From: Nostoc sp. FACHB-973
Lineage (GTDB): Bacteria > Cyanobacteriota > Cyanobacteriia > Cyanobacteriales > Nostocaceae
NCBI RefSeq assembly: GCF_014698115.1
Contig: NZ_JACJSJ010000008.1
Coordinates: forward strand, 80,126-144,125
DNA length: 64,000 bases
Direction: 5' to 3'
Position numbers and translations under genes: made by a program. The notes beneath the pieces are model-generated. The model ran no database searches. It was not told the origin of the DNA and was given only the letters and a program-made list of their open reading frames with translations. Shown piece by piece: positions 16,445 to 25,862 of this stretch (its first letter is position 1; each line of letters opens with the position of its first letter).

Positions 16445-18877
16445 TAGTTCTGTACTCGCTATTTCTAAAAGAGTTTTTAGTACAGAGTCAGGATTAAGAC
16501 TGATAGAATCAATACCTTGCTGAACCAAAAATTGAGCAAATTCGGGATAGTCACTGGGTGCTTGTCCGCAAATACCAATTTTGCGTCCGTGCTTTTTAAC
16601 TGTGGCTATGGCTTTGGCAATCATTAGCTTCACAGCTTCATTGCGTTCATCAAATAAATGCGCTACTAATTCCGAATCTCTATCTACTCCTAGTGTTAAT
16701 TGTGTTAGGTCATTGGAGCCAATTGAGAACCCATCAAAGATTTTACAAAACTCATCTGCCAATTGCACATTACTAGGTAACTCGCACATCACATAGACTT
16801 CTAAACCGTTTTCTCCCTGCACCAAACCATGTTTTGCCATTTCTGATAACACGCGCTGGCCTTCCTGGGGAGTGCGACAAAATGGCACCATTAAAATTAC
16901 ATTAGTTAAACCCATGCGATCGCGCACATTTTTCATTGCTAGGCATTCCAAAGCAAAGCCTTGACGGTAGCGTTCATCGTAGTAGCGAGAAGCACCGCGC
17001 CACCCTAGCATCGGGTTTTCTTCGTGGGGTTCAAACTGCTTGCCACCCAAAAGGTTAGCATATTCGTTACTCTTGAAGTCTGACAGGCGCACAATGACAG
17101 GTTTGGGATAAAAAGCAGCTGCGATCGTGCCAATACCTTGAGCTAGTTTATCAATAAAGTATGCGCTTTTATCTTCGTATTGGGCAGTTAATTCGGCAAT
17201 CTGAGATTTGGCAACCCGATCTTGTAATTCATCAAAATGAATTAACGCTAATGGATGCGTCTTAATATGATTAGCAATAATAAATTCCATCCGTGCTAAT
17301 CCCACTCCATCATTAGGGATAGCAGCATAACTTAATGCTTCTTCTGGATTACCCACATTCATCATAATTTTGGTACGAATGTGGGGCACATTTTCTAATG
17401 GTAATTCTTGCACTTCAAAGGGCAATAAACCTTGGTAAACTCTACCAGTTTCACCTTCAGCACAAGAAACGGTAATTTGTTGTCCTGTTTTCAATATAGT
17501 AGTAGCATTACCACAACCAACTATGGCCGGAATCCCTATTTCTCTGGCAATAATTGCACTATGACAAGTACGCCCACCTTGGTTGGTGATGATTGCACTA
17601 GCACGTTTCATAATTGGTTCCCAGTCGGGATCGGTGCGATTTGTGACTAGCACATCTCCAGGTTGAAACTGGTTAATTTGCTGCACATCCAGAATCACTC
17701 TGGCTTTACCTTGTCCAATCATTTCACCCACACTCCGCCCTGTGACTAACACCTCACCTTTTTGTTGTAAGTGATAAGTGCGGAGAACATTTTTAGATTT
17801 TTGAGATTGTACTGTTTCGGGACGCGCCTGCACTATAAAAAGTTCATTGGTAATGCCGTCTTTTGCCCATTCGATGTCCATTGGTGTGTAGACACCGCGT
17901 ACTTGTGAGTAATGGTCTTCAATCAGGCAGCAAGCTTGGGCTAATTGTAAAATTTCTTGATTGCTAAGGGCATATTTTAAGCGATCGCTTGCCGCAACAG
18001 GTATATTTTTGGTCAATTTCGAGCCGCCAGTATCATAAATCATCTTGATTTCTTTTGTACCCAGGCGCTTTTCTAAAATTGGCTGATATCCCTGCTTCAG
18101 AGTAGGCTTAAATACTAAATATTCGTCTGGATTCACCGCCCCCTGAACTATATTTTCTCCCAAACCATAGGCGGCAGTAATTAATGCTACATCTTGAAAA
18201 CCTGTTTCAGTATCGATGGAGAACATCACACCAGATGTTGCCAGATCAGAACGCACCATTTTTTGTACGCCTACCGAGAGGGCAATGCTAAAATGATCAA
18301 AGCCTTTAAGTTCGCGGTAAGAAATAGCACGGTCAGTATAAATTGAGGCAAAACACTTGTGACAAGCTTCTAGTACACCTTGCAAACCGTGGACATTGAG
18401 ATAGGTTTCTTGCTGACCGGCAAAGCTAGCATCAGGTAAGTCTTCTGCTGTGGCACTAGAACGGACTGCAACATCGGTATTAGTACCATATTGCTTCTCA
18501 AGGTCTTGATAAGCTTCGGTAATTGCTTGTTGCAATTCTAATGGAAAGGGAGTTTGCAGCATTAAAGCTCGTACTTGCTTTCCAATAGAATGGAGATTGT
18601 TCACATCTTCTATATCTAAATCTGCAAATAATTGCCGTAATTTTGGTTCTAAACCTGCTGAAGAGATAAAGTACTGATAAGCATAAGCTGTAGTCGCAAA
18701 TCCTGTAGGAATCTTGATGCCTTTGGGTATCAGCTGCTGAATCATTTCTCCCAATGAAGCGTTTTTACCACCCACAAGGGGGATATCTGCTATCCCGACT
18801 GCATTTAGTGGTAGTACTAGGGCTTGTTGTTTCACATTCTGGCTTGGTGTATTTTGAGTAACAAATGTTTCAAGCAT
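16430..18877 (-). CDS. ppsA: Phosphoenolpyruvate synthase
   Basis: An 815-residue cytoplasmic enzyme that makes phosphoenolpyruvate from pyruvate and ATP, giving AMP and phosphate, for gluconeogenesis. The N-terminal ATP-binding domain (about 25-350) opens with LVGGKNASLGEM. The central phosphohistidine domain carries GGRTCHSAIIARE (His near 436), and the C-terminal PEP/pyruvate barrel carries GWRGASRYY, SIGSNDLTQ and CGQAPSDYP. Length fits the family. The start follows a clear Shine-Dalgarno (AAGGAAA). The last codons and stop are formed by the terminus of a MITE-like element, so the natural C-terminus was probably altered by a few residues. It appears to be a single gene. Confidence 0.95.
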   Translation of the reverse strand: MLETFVTQNTPSQNVKQQALVLPLNAVGIADIPLVGGKNASLGEMIQQLIPKGIKIPTGFATTAYAYQYFISSAGLEPKLRQLFADLDIEDVNNLHSIGKQVRALMLQTPFPLELQQAITEAYQDLEKQYGTNTDVAVRSSATAEDLPDASFAGQQETYLNVHGLQGVLEACHKCFASIYTDRAISYRELKGFDHFSIALSVGVQKMVRSDLATSGVMFSIDTETGFQDVALITAAYGLGENIVQGAVNPDEYLVFKPTLKQGYQPILEKRLGTKEIKMIYDTGGSKLTKNIPVAASDRLKYALSNQEILQLAQACCLIEDHYSQVRGVYTPMDIEWAKDGITNELFIVQARPETVQSQKSKNVLRTYHLQQKGEVLVTGRSVGEMIGQGKARVILDVQQINQFQPGDVLVTNRTDPDWEPIMKRASAIITNQGGRTCHSAIIAREIGIPAIVGCGNATTILKTGQQITVSCAEGETGRVYQGLLPFEVQELPLENVPHIRTKIMMNVGNPEEALSYAAIPNDGVGLARMEFIIANHIKTHPLALIHFDELQDRVAKSQIAELTAQYEDKSAYFIDKLAQGIGTIAAAFYPKPVIVRLSDFKSNEYANLLGGKQFEPHEENPMLGWRGASRYYDERYRQGFALECLAMKNVRDRMGLTNVILMVPFCRTPQEGQRVLSEMAKHGLVQGENGLEVYVMCELPSNVQLADEFCKIFDGFSIGSNDLTQLTLGVDRDSELVAHLFDERNEAVKLMIAKAIATVKKHGRKIGICGQAPSDYPEFAQFLVQQGIDSISLNPDSVLKTLLEIASTELIPFH

Positions 18878-19056
18878 GGGAAAATTTCCTTCAATGCATT
18901 TTCGCTACTGTTACTCCAGAGGGCTTTGTGTCACCTTTGTATTCCCTCTTGAGTTTCACACCTTTGGTTATAGAAAGATAATTTGAGGAACTTGTGAGGT
19001 GACGACAACTTTGTTGTTCTTGTTGTGACTAAAGAGATACACAGGCGATCGCAATT

Positions 19057-19281
19057 TTATAAATCTTCGGTCCAATCTTCACGACCTAAGAGATCTATAA
19101 TTTTATCCCGAAGCAAAAATTCATTTTTTTCTAGCTCAAGTTCCACACAAACCCAATCACGGCCGGGAATATATCTACACAAAGCATAAATTGGCTCGTT
19201 ACGACGAATTACTCCTTTTCTAACGAGTTCACGCGCTTCATCTTTGATAACTTCAATGTCATATTTAACAAGAGTATCCAT
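19057..19281 (-). CDS. DUF4327 family small protein
   Basis: A 74-residue acidic cytoplasmic protein (YDIEVIKDEARELVRKG, then RYIPGRDWVCVELELEKNEF and a C-terminal LLGREDWTEDL) matching the DUF4327 family, which is widespread in cyanobacteria and of unknown function. Length is typical. It has no membrane segment or known catalytic motif. It lies 180 bases downstream of the ppsA start on the same strand, but the spacing and direction place it upstream of ppsA rather than in a tight operon. Confidence 0.85.
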   Translation of the reverse strand: MDTLVKYDIEVIKDEARELVRKGVIRRNEPIYALCRYIPGRDWVCVELELEKNEFLLRDKIIDLLGREDWTEDL

Positions 19282-19750
19282 AACAAAACCCCTCGATGTT
19301 AACCAGGCAGATTTAGCCTAAGTATCGACACTTGGACTCTAATTTCAACTTATCGAAAATATGTGAGGATTTTGTGAAGATTGGAAATTACAGCAGAATT
19401 CAGAATTCAGGAGTAATATCGTGTTCCGTTGAATACTTATAATTAAGCCTGACGCGGAGACACGGGGACGCTCTTACGCGGATAATTTTGAATTATAAGT
19501 AATTAAAGTAATCCTATATCATATCAAGTTACCTTAATTATATCAAGTCCGGATAATTAGTTATGATTCCCACAGTCATTGCACCCCACCCCCAGCCCCT
19601 CCCCGCTTGCGGGGAGGGGAGACAAAGCGTAGCTTTGGCGGGGTGGGGTTCTTGCTTGGGGTTTAGTAAGTAATATCATGTCCGGCTAATCACAAATCAA
19701 TAAAATCTCTCCGTGTAAGAGCGTCCCCGCGTCAGTCCTTCCAAATAAAA
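19282..19750. other. Intergenic region filled by nested inverted repeats
   Basis: This 469-base spacer between the AAA gene end and the DUF4327 start is mostly repetitive DNA, described in the entry for 19447-19742. The part from 19282 to 19440 holds the DUF4327 promoter region. I saw no ORF or RNA gene. Confidence 0.6.
19447..19742. repeat. Nested inverted-repeat composite
   Basis: The outer arms are inverted copies: TGACGCGGAGACACGG with GACGCTCTTACGCGG near 19450-19486, and CCGTGTAAGAGCGTC with CCCGCGTCAG near 19708-19735. Inside is a second element bounded by TCCGGATAATTAG (19545) and TCCGGCTAATCA (19681), which contains the palindrome CCCTCCCCGCTTGCGGGGAGG. One TCCGGCTAATTAG copy also lies at 11146. 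The right edge (GTCCTTCCAAATAAAATC) resembles the GGGACTTCCAA family and touches the AAA gene stop codon. Confidence 0.65.
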
Positions 19751-21736
19751 TCAAATCCACCCGCCAATTTCGGCTTCAGTCAAAGGCTTCTCTAATTTGG
19801 TATATTCTGTTTGAGCAGCCCGTAATACGTGTTTCATTTGCACTGGTTCGCCAGCATCGGCAGCGAGAAAAGCAGCATTTAAGGCTATATTACGGATATT
19901 ACCGCCAGCGACATTTAGCCGCGCCAGTTGTAGGGCATCTAAGTCTGCGGTTGGTGTGTTGGCTGGAAAGACGCGTCGCCAAATCTCGGCTCGTTGTGCT
20001 GTGTCGGGGAAGGGGAACTGCACCACGAAACGAATGCGTCGGAGGAAGGCTGTATCAATTGCACTCTTGAGGTTAGTAGTGAGAACTGCTAAACCTGGGT
20101 AGCTTTCCATACGTTGCAATAAGTAGCTGACTTCAATGTTGGCATAGCGATCGCGTGCATCTTTGACTTCACTGCGTTTACCAAATAAGGCGTCAGCTTC
20201 ATCAAACAACAAAATCACTCCACCTTGTTCTGCGGCATCAAACACCCGCCGCAGATTCTTTTCTGTCTCGCCAATGTATTTACTGACTACCGATGACAAG
20301 TCAATGCGATACAGATCTAGGCGCAATCTATGTGCCAGCACTTCTGCTCCCAAGGTTTTACCTGTGCCGCTGGCACCTGCAAATAAGGCGCTGATTCCCA
20401 ATCCTCGCCCACCTTTGCCAGCAAAACCCCAATTGTTATATACAGTACTGCGTTGCCGCACGTGCGCCGCCATTTCTCGGAGAATTTGTTTTTGGGCTTC
20501 TGGTAATACCAAGTCGTCCCAATCACCAGACGGCTCAATTCGTTGGGCGAGTTCATCCAAACGCGGACGTGCTTGCACGCGACAAGCATCCCATAAAATC
20601 TCACCAATATCGTTTTCTGGTGTTTGTGCTAGTTGTCCTGCGGCTTCTGCACAAGCAGCGCGAATGGTTGCAGCACTCAGATTAAACTGATCTATTAAGG
20701 TTTTGACTTGGCCGTTCATTTGCGGTGCAATGGCTGTTAGTGCATCTTGCCAAACTACACCTTGTTCCTTGATTGTTGGTTGATGTACGTCAAAATTAAC
20801 TACCAAGCGTTGTGGTAGGCGCATTCGTTCTCGGCTGGTGATGATTAAAAAGCCGTTGGCGCGTTCGATGAAATGAGCGATCGCATTTAGCCGCACCGTA
20901 TCATTGCTATCGAGTTCGTTGCAATCCAGAAGTAAGGCACACCTACTTAAAATTGTCTCACGAGTCCACAAGCGAATGAGATTATCTAACTCGCTCGGTG
21001 CTTGGGGAATTACTTGTGCAGGCATTACCCACAAATTCAAACCCTGGAGTTGACAAATTCTGGCGGCAACGGCACGTTTGCTGATAGTTTCTACACCACA
21101 TAGTTGAACGATTGGCAAGCTATTTATCTTATAAGCTTGCGACCACATGGCTGCAACTCGCTCTGCTAGGTCTTGGTGGGACGGTACTAAATCGCTAATT
21201 TCTTGTAACGGTTCAATGATGCCAGCTAAGCGTTCGTCAAGGTATTGGATACCTGTGAGATAATGCAAAATCCGCTCGTCAATTCTTATGGGACTGAGGG
21301 TGAGAGCATGAGCATCACCAACCTGAATCAACCGCCAATGACGTAAGGGAGCATTTGGGGCGATCGCATCCCAGTGGACGCGAGGTAAAGTTGCTAAAGC
21401 TAAACTTAAGGTTGGGTAACCTCGCTGTGGATCGCCGTTTACACTAGCACATAATTTGCAAAAATCTCCATTCAATTCCATACCTGCACACAACAGCAAT
21501 AAATCACGTTCAAAGGATGAGAGGCTAAACATTTTGCAGACTCTATCCAATGCCGATGGTGCAGGCATAGCAGCAGCAGCTTCTTGGAGTGCTTGCTGTA
21601 AATTTTCCTGGTTTTTCGCCTCAGATTGATTTTGCGAACTGGCAGTGTGATTTTCTAAAATTCCACGTACTACGGCTAGGGCTGCTGATAGGTAGCGGTA
21701 GTTTGCTTGATCCCAATCGATGGTTGTAGCATTCAT
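19751..21736 (-). CDS. AAA+ ATPase of the contractile-injection-system (eCIS, Afp15-like) type
   Basis: A 661-residue cytoplasmic ATPase. The N-terminal 400 residues are helical and include a degenerate AAA-like segment (about 215-345). The C-terminal AAA+ module has Walker A GASGTGKT (454-461), Walker B VILLFDEAD (507-515), sensor VLTTNL and arginine finger FLRRIRF. This arrangement matches the ATPase of extracellular contractile injection systems, thought to act in late assembly. Its ATG overlaps the stop of the upstream Pvc16-type gene (ATGA), so the two are translationally coupled. No sheath, tube or baseplate genes follow. A general AAA+ chaperone-like ATPase is the alternative if the eCIS link is wrong. 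Confidence 0.8.
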   Translation of the reverse strand: MNATTIDWDQANYRYLSAALAVVRGILENHTASSQNQSEAKNQENLQQALQEAAAAMPAPSALDRVCKMFSLSSFERDLLLLCAGMELNGDFCKLCASVNGDPQRGYPTLSLALATLPRVHWDAIAPNAPLRHWRLIQVGDAHALTLSPIRIDERILHYLTGIQYLDERLAGIIEPLQEISDLVPSHQDLAERVAAMWSQAYKINSLPIVQLCGVETISKRAVAARICQLQGLNLWVMPAQVIPQAPSELDNLIRLWTRETILSRCALLLDCNELDSNDTVRLNAIAHFIERANGFLIITSRERMRLPQRLVVNFDVHQPTIKEQGVVWQDALTAIAPQMNGQVKTLIDQFNLSAATIRAACAEAAGQLAQTPENDIGEILWDACRVQARPRLDELAQRIEPSGDWDDLVLPEAQKQILREMAAHVRQRSTVYNNWGFAGKGGRGLGISALFAGASGTGKTLGAEVLAHRLRLDLYRIDLSSVVSKYIGETEKNLRRVFDAAEQGGVILLFDEADALFGKRSEVKDARDRYANIEVSYLLQRMESYPGLAVLTTNLKSAIDTAFLRRIRFVVQFPFPDTAQRAEIWRRVFPANTPTADLDALQLARLNVAGGNIRNIALNAAFLAADAGEPVQMKHVLRAAQTEYTKLEKPLTEAEIGGWI

Positions 21737-23013
21737 GAAATTGTCACCTGTGGCGAATCATATTGTCCAGACTGATTTTTGTGCAATGGACTTTCTGCGC
21801 CATCTACCCGCACCCGCACAATATAAGTTCCTGGCTTCACATTTTTAATCGGAATAGTAATTGCATCAGTATCTTCAGTGCGTGGTGCAACCAAAAAAGA
21901 GTAAGCTACCTGATTTTGGGCTGATACATCACTGAGTAGCAAAACTACACGCTGTGCTTTGCCAACTTTGGGATGGAATTTAACGGTAATTTCTGCTGAG
22001 CGGAAATTGCCACCGTTATTTTCCACTTGACCAACAAATGCCGTAATTGTTGGATGTAGAACAAAAGCTGCAACATTTGATTCAACTATATGCTCCGTTT
22101 GTCCTGTGTTGCCTATTGTCAAATGTATCACTTGGATACTCTGCACACTTGGGTACAAATCTACTGGGACTAACAAGCTGATTTGCGTTTCTTTGACATC
22201 TTGAGGTACTAGTAATGTCTCGGTATTACCCAATCGGATTCTGGTAATATCACCGCGTAACCGCTTACCGCGAATCATTAATGTTGTCCCAGCAACAATC
22301 ATTTGTTGATGTTCAGTTTTTGCCAGAGCTGTCACTTGTTCAATATTCGGTTGAGACAAGGGCATCATGTAGAAGCCTTCTAGATTCTCAGATTTGCTGC
22401 TCTCAATCAATACCATTGATGCCAGATAGGTAGCTGAAGGTCGATAGTGTGTTTGTAAAGCAGACCATAACTTAGAAGTTTCTTCCATGTTAAAAAACTC
22501 TGGAGTCAGTTTGATTTGCCCAATTTGCTCAGCTAAATCGGATACAGATATGCTAGCCACAGCTTGGGAAAAAGCACTTGAGGTATTGGTTGTAGATGCA
22601 TTGATCAGAGTATTTTCAATAATATCCGCTGTAATACATTGGGTTTTATGTAACAAATGCATTGCGTAGCCCAGTAAAAGCTCTGACTGAAAATCCTTAG
22701 CTCCGTAGGCTGTTAATAAATAGTGGAGATCGAGAGCTAGTGGTGGAGTTGTAGATGGCAAATTTCCATCCAGACGTGAATGCCTGCTACGAAATTCCTG
22801 AGATACCCAATCGACATTGCGATTCTGCGTCACTTGATAGAGAAAGAGGTTGAGTTGAGCGCGCTCATCGGCTTCAACTGAAATTCGATCGGGCGGTAGG
22901 GCAGTTACAATCACATCACCAACACTAGCAGCGATCGGATCGCTGACTAAACCGTTTTCCAGCAAAACTTTTAGTACTGCTGTCACGGCGGCTATAGAGA
23001 GTACGTTACTCAT
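21733..23013 (-). CDS. DUF4255/Pvc16-family protein (eCIS tube terminator/cap, Afp16-like)
   Basis: A 426-residue protein. Residues 5-190 match the Pvc16 N-terminal (DUF4255) domain: AAVTAVLKVLLENGL, then LNLFLYQVTQNRNVDW, PPLALDLHYLLTAYG and ELLLGYAMHLLH. In characterised systems this domain caps the tube and sheath and sets particle length. The C-terminal half (240-426) is beta-rich with Ig-like segments (IRGKRLRGDITRIRLG, TITVKFHPKVG), longer than the minimal form. It is coupled by a 4-base overlap to the AAA+ ATPase. The kinase region on the other side is divergent. The missing remainder of the particle may be encoded elsewhere. Confidence 0.82.
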   Translation of the reverse strand: MSNVLSIAAVTAVLKVLLENGLVSDPIAASVGDVIVTALPPDRISVEADERAQLNLFLYQVTQNRNVDWVSQEFRSRHSRLDGNLPSTTPPLALDLHYLLTAYGAKDFQSELLLGYAMHLLHKTQCITADIIENTLINASTTNTSSAFSQAVASISVSDLAEQIGQIKLTPEFFNMEETSKLWSALQTHYRPSATYLASMVLIESSKSENLEGFYMMPLSQPNIEQVTALAKTEHQQMIVAGTTLMIRGKRLRGDITRIRLGNTETLLVPQDVKETQISLLVPVDLYPSVQSIQVIHLTIGNTGQTEHIVESNVAAFVLHPTITAFVGQVENNGGNFRSAEITVKFHPKVGKAQRVVLLLSDVSAQNQVAYSFLVAPRTEDTDAITIPIKNVKPGTYIVRVRVDGAESPLHKNQSGQYDSPQVTIS

Positions 23014-23129
23014 CCTCGTTCCTCATGGCAATAGCACATTTTAATCATGTACGCCAGGACACATTCACAAAATATATTTTGCAAAACTTTAAATATTCTC
23101 TAGGACAGACTATCGGCGTAGCATACAAA

Positions 23130-23245
23130 AGGACTGGGGAATGGGGACTGGGGACTGGGGACTGGGGGAATGGACAATATATTATACTGAAAATTTCTAA
23201 TCCCTACTTACTAATTCCCCCCCAATCCCTAATCCCCAATCCCCA
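23130..23245. repeat. Inverted heptamer (STRR) array: GGGGACT ... CCCCAAT
   Basis: Three to four GGGGACT units at 23132-23165 face CCCCAATCCCTAATCCC units at 23217-23244, so the strand could form a long hairpin. Same type as the arrays at 41497 and 54731. Confidence 0.75.
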
Positions 23246-23497
23246 GCTCAGTATTTTTCAGGAACCAATTTCAACTATCAGAAGTCTTAATTTTAAGCAT
23301 TTTATCAAATTATTAGCATTATTTTAAGTTGGTAGTATGCTAAGCTGAGTGTAAGTGGATAAACATGAGTGATATAAATTACTAAGACTTTACATAAGAA
23401 ACAATCAAACAACCAAAAAATTTGTAATACTGTAAGAAATGACGAGGCAAGCCAAAAGACTTTGCTTCTGACTTCTGAGTTATTACGTAATACTAGA

Positions 23498-23618
23498 GGA
23501 CTCCTATTTGATTTTTGAAAAAACTCACCTTCTACTGGAACAGGCTGATTCCCTACACATGGGATTAATCGCGTCTCTACTACCTACGTAAATCGGTTCA
23601 AAAATCAAACCGGATTCC
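23498..23618. repeat. MITE-like element, GGACTCC..TTTGATTTTTGAA family
   Basis: The left end GGACTCCTATTTGATTTTTGAA and the right end TTCAAAAATC with AAACCGGATTCC are inverted repeats over about 21 bases with few mismatches. It lies 60 bases before the kinase start and may carry or disturb its promoter. The rest of the 665-base gap (23014-23678) shows the STRR array above and otherwise nothing I can assign. Confidence 0.65.
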
Positions 23619-23678
23619 CATAGTACTATTTCTAAACTAAACTTAACACTTTAAAATAACTAGGATGGGTTCCCCCAG

Positions 23679-25616
23679 ATGAAATCCCCACCTTCTTCAA
23701 ATTCTTGGAATGGCCGCTTCGTAGGTGATAACCAGCGGTATCGTTTAGACCGACGGTTAGGCGGAGGTGGCATGGGAGAAGTCTTCCTGGCAATGGACAC
23801 CCGTGTAGGTCAAGAGGTAGCGTTAAAGTTGCTCAAAGATACGCTGGTGGCTTCACAAGAAATGAGAAAGCGTTTTGAGCGTGAGGTGGCAGTTTGTGCT
23901 GCTTTACAAAGTGACCACATCGTGAAAATTAGTGATTGTGGAGTCACTCCCGAAGGCTTTCCATTTTACGTGATGGAATATTTACGGGGACAAACCCTCA
24001 GACAATTATTGCTGCGTGAAAAGCGGCTGTCTGTCGATCGCACTGTAAAAATTATGGCGCAAGTTTGCAAGGGTCTACAGCTTGCCCATCAAGGAGTGAC
24101 TCTGCAACGAGATGGAGGAAAAAGCACTGAGCATATTAAGGTAGTTCATCGTGACCTGAAACCAGATAATATATTTCTAGTGCCTACAGATTTGGGAGAG
24201 TGGGTAAAGGTTCTAGATTTTGGTGTTGCCAAAATCCGTAGTGAATCTTCGGAAAACACCAACATTACAAATATCACGAGTACATTCATTGGTACATTTC
24301 GTTACGCACCTCCGGAACAAATCCAAAGTGATAAAAACCTCGATGCTAGAGGTGATATTTACAGCTTAGGGATTATCCTTTATGAAATGCTGAGTGCAGC
24401 CGATCCATTTGGGATTAGCATTAAGGGTAGTCATATCAGCGAAGCTTCCTGGGTATTAGCTCATGCCTATGAGCCACCAAAACCACTGCGGGAGCAACCA
24501 GGCTGTGAGAATCTGCCTGAACAATTGGAAGCCGTGGTTATGAAATGTCTCCACAAGAACCCAGCTAACCGATTTGCCACCGTAGAAGAACTGAATCAGG
24601 CTTTGCAAGCTGCTGCCAAATTTGTCACAGGCACTACTAGTGTACCCGGACAGGCTAATGTGCAGCCACGACCTTCCTACAATCAAGGTTCAAATCACGA
24701 AACCCTTCCTAGACAATCGAACGACGACACCATTCTTCGTCCTCCAGCTGCCTATAATCAAGGCTCAAATCACGAAACTGTTCCTAGACAATCAAGCGAC
24801 GACACAATTATTCGCCCTCCAACTGCTTATAATCAAGGCTCAAATCACGAAACTGTTCCTAGACAATCAAGCGACGACACAATTATTCGTCCTCCAGATG
24901 CCTATAATCAAGGGTCAAATCACGAAACTGTTCCTAGACCATTCAACCCGATTGAGCAAAGCCAACCTGAGGAAACTATTCCTCGGCCTCCTTCTGGGTA
25001 CAATCAAGGGTCAAATCACGAAACTATTCCTAGACCATTTAACCCAGTTGAGCAAAATCAACCTGAGAGCAACAATCCTCAACATAGTCCCGTGAATAAC
25101 CCGAACGGTAGCAAACCGGATGCAACCTTGTTTCAACCACGACCGGCATCCAATCAAGGTACACCGCAAGTACCACCAGATAAAACCCTGTATCAACCGC
25201 GACCAGCATCCAATCAAGGTACACCGCCAGTACCACTAGATAAGACATTATATCAACCACGACCTATTTCTAATCCAAGTACACCGCCAGTACCAACAGA
25301 TAAAACATTGTATCAACCGCGACCGACATCTCCGGCGGACAGACCAGAAGTGCCATTAGATAGGACATTGTATCAACCGAGACCTGTAACTCCTCAAAGC
25401 AGACCACAAGCGCGAACTGATGACACTATTTACCAACCAAGGCCAAATGACCAGCCAGCTACGGGAAATACTCCCAATTTATTGCGAATCTTGGGAGTCA
25501 TCTTAGCAATTGGAGCGACTTTAGCAGTAGTAACCTTTATATATACTCAATTGCAATCTCCTAAAAACTCAAACAACGAGCAAAGTTTGTCTAATGGCGA
25601 TCGCATTTACAGCTAA
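23679..25616 (+). CDS. Membrane-anchored Ser/Thr protein kinase with repeated threonine-motif linker
   Basis: 645 residues. An Hanks-type kinase domain spans residues 21-315: glycine loop LGGGGMGEV (28-36), ATP lysine K50, catalytic HRDLKPDN (157-164), DFG (180-182) and APPEQ (210-214), all intact. A proline-rich linker follows (335-600), built from a 25-residue tandem unit (YNQGSNHETVPR plus QSSDDTIIRPP) and a 20-residue unit (DKTLYQPRP plus SNQGTPPVP). It gives about 15 similar threonines in (E/D/K)T(L/I/V) contexts. One membrane helix lies at about 603-623, then a short polar tail, so the kinase faces the cytoplasm. The threonines look like phosphorylation sites that FHA-domain partners could read (inference). 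It is followed by two Ig-like membrane proteins on the same strand. Confidence 0.88.
   Translation: MKSPPSSNSWNGRFVGDNQRYRLDRRLGGGGMGEVFLAMDTRVGQEVALKLLKDTLVASQEMRKRFEREVAVCAALQSDHIVKISDCGVTPEGFPFYVMEYLRGQTLRQLLLREKRLSVDRTVKIMAQVCKGLQLAHQGVTLQRDGGKSTEHIKVVHRDLKPDNIFLVPTDLGEWVKVLDFGVAKIRSESSENTNITNITSTFIGTFRYAPPEQIQSDKNLDARGDIYSLGIILYEMLSAADPFGISIKGSHISEASWVLAHAYEPPKPLREQPGCENLPEQLEAVVMKCLHKNPANRFATVEELNQALQAAAKFVTGTTSVPGQANVQPRPSYNQGSNHETLPRQSNDDTILRPPAAYNQGSNHETVPRQSSDDTIIRPPTAYNQGSNHETVPRQSSDDTIIRPPDAYNQGSNHETVPRPFNPIEQSQPEETIPRPPSGYNQGSNHETIPRPFNPVEQNQPESNNPQHSPVNNPNGSKPDATLFQPRPASNQGTPQVPPDKTLYQPRPASNQGTPPVPLDKTLYQPRPISNPSTPPVPTDKTLYQPRPTSPADRPEVPLDRTLYQPRPVTPQSRPQARTDDTIYQPRPNDQPATGNTPNLLRILGVILAIGATLAVVTFIYTQLQSPKNSNNEQSLSNGDRIYS
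24678..25450 (+). repeat. Intragenic tandem repeats in the kinase linker (75-bp then 60-bp units)
   Basis: From about 24678 to 25045 a 75-bp unit is repeated with high DNA identity (CCTATAATCAAGG recurs) and later shortened versions. From about 25125 to 25450 a 60-bp unit recurs (TGTATCAACCGCGACC). High DNA identity between units implies recent expansion or conversion, so copy number may vary between strains. Confidence 0.85.
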
Positions 25617-25648
25617 TAGTCGTGATTTGTGCGATTAATTTTGATTTG

Positions 25649-25692
25649 CTGCTCCCTACCCGACTTCTTGAAGTAAGTCGGGTAGGGAGCAG
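25649..25692. terminator. Perfect 18-bp hairpin after the kinase gene
   Basis: CTGCTCCCTACCCGACTT and AAGTCGGGTAGGGAGCAG are perfect complements around an 8-base loop. It lies 33 bases after the kinase stop and before the WD40 gene. There is no long T tract, so it could be a terminator, an attenuator or a processing site in a kinase-WD40 operon. Confidence 0.6.
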
Positions 25693-25862
25693 TGTTAGTA
25701 GTAGACTGTGGGCGAAGTTTGCCTATCTTTAACAAATTTATATATTTACCGCCAAATATATTTTATTATTTGACAGCCAAAAAGATATATGGTGATTTTT
25801 GGTAAAAATTAATTTACTAACACTGCTAATCATGCAGAATATAAATAAATATTATAAATAAT

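Noticed and set aside
23025..23327. 100-codon plus-strand ORF before the kinase
   Set aside because: It runs through a heptamer repeat array, has no coding composition and no recognisable domain.
24622..25095. 157-codon ORF inside the kinase gene
   Set aside because: It is a shifted reading of the kinase linker repeats; the kinase frame is clearly the real one.
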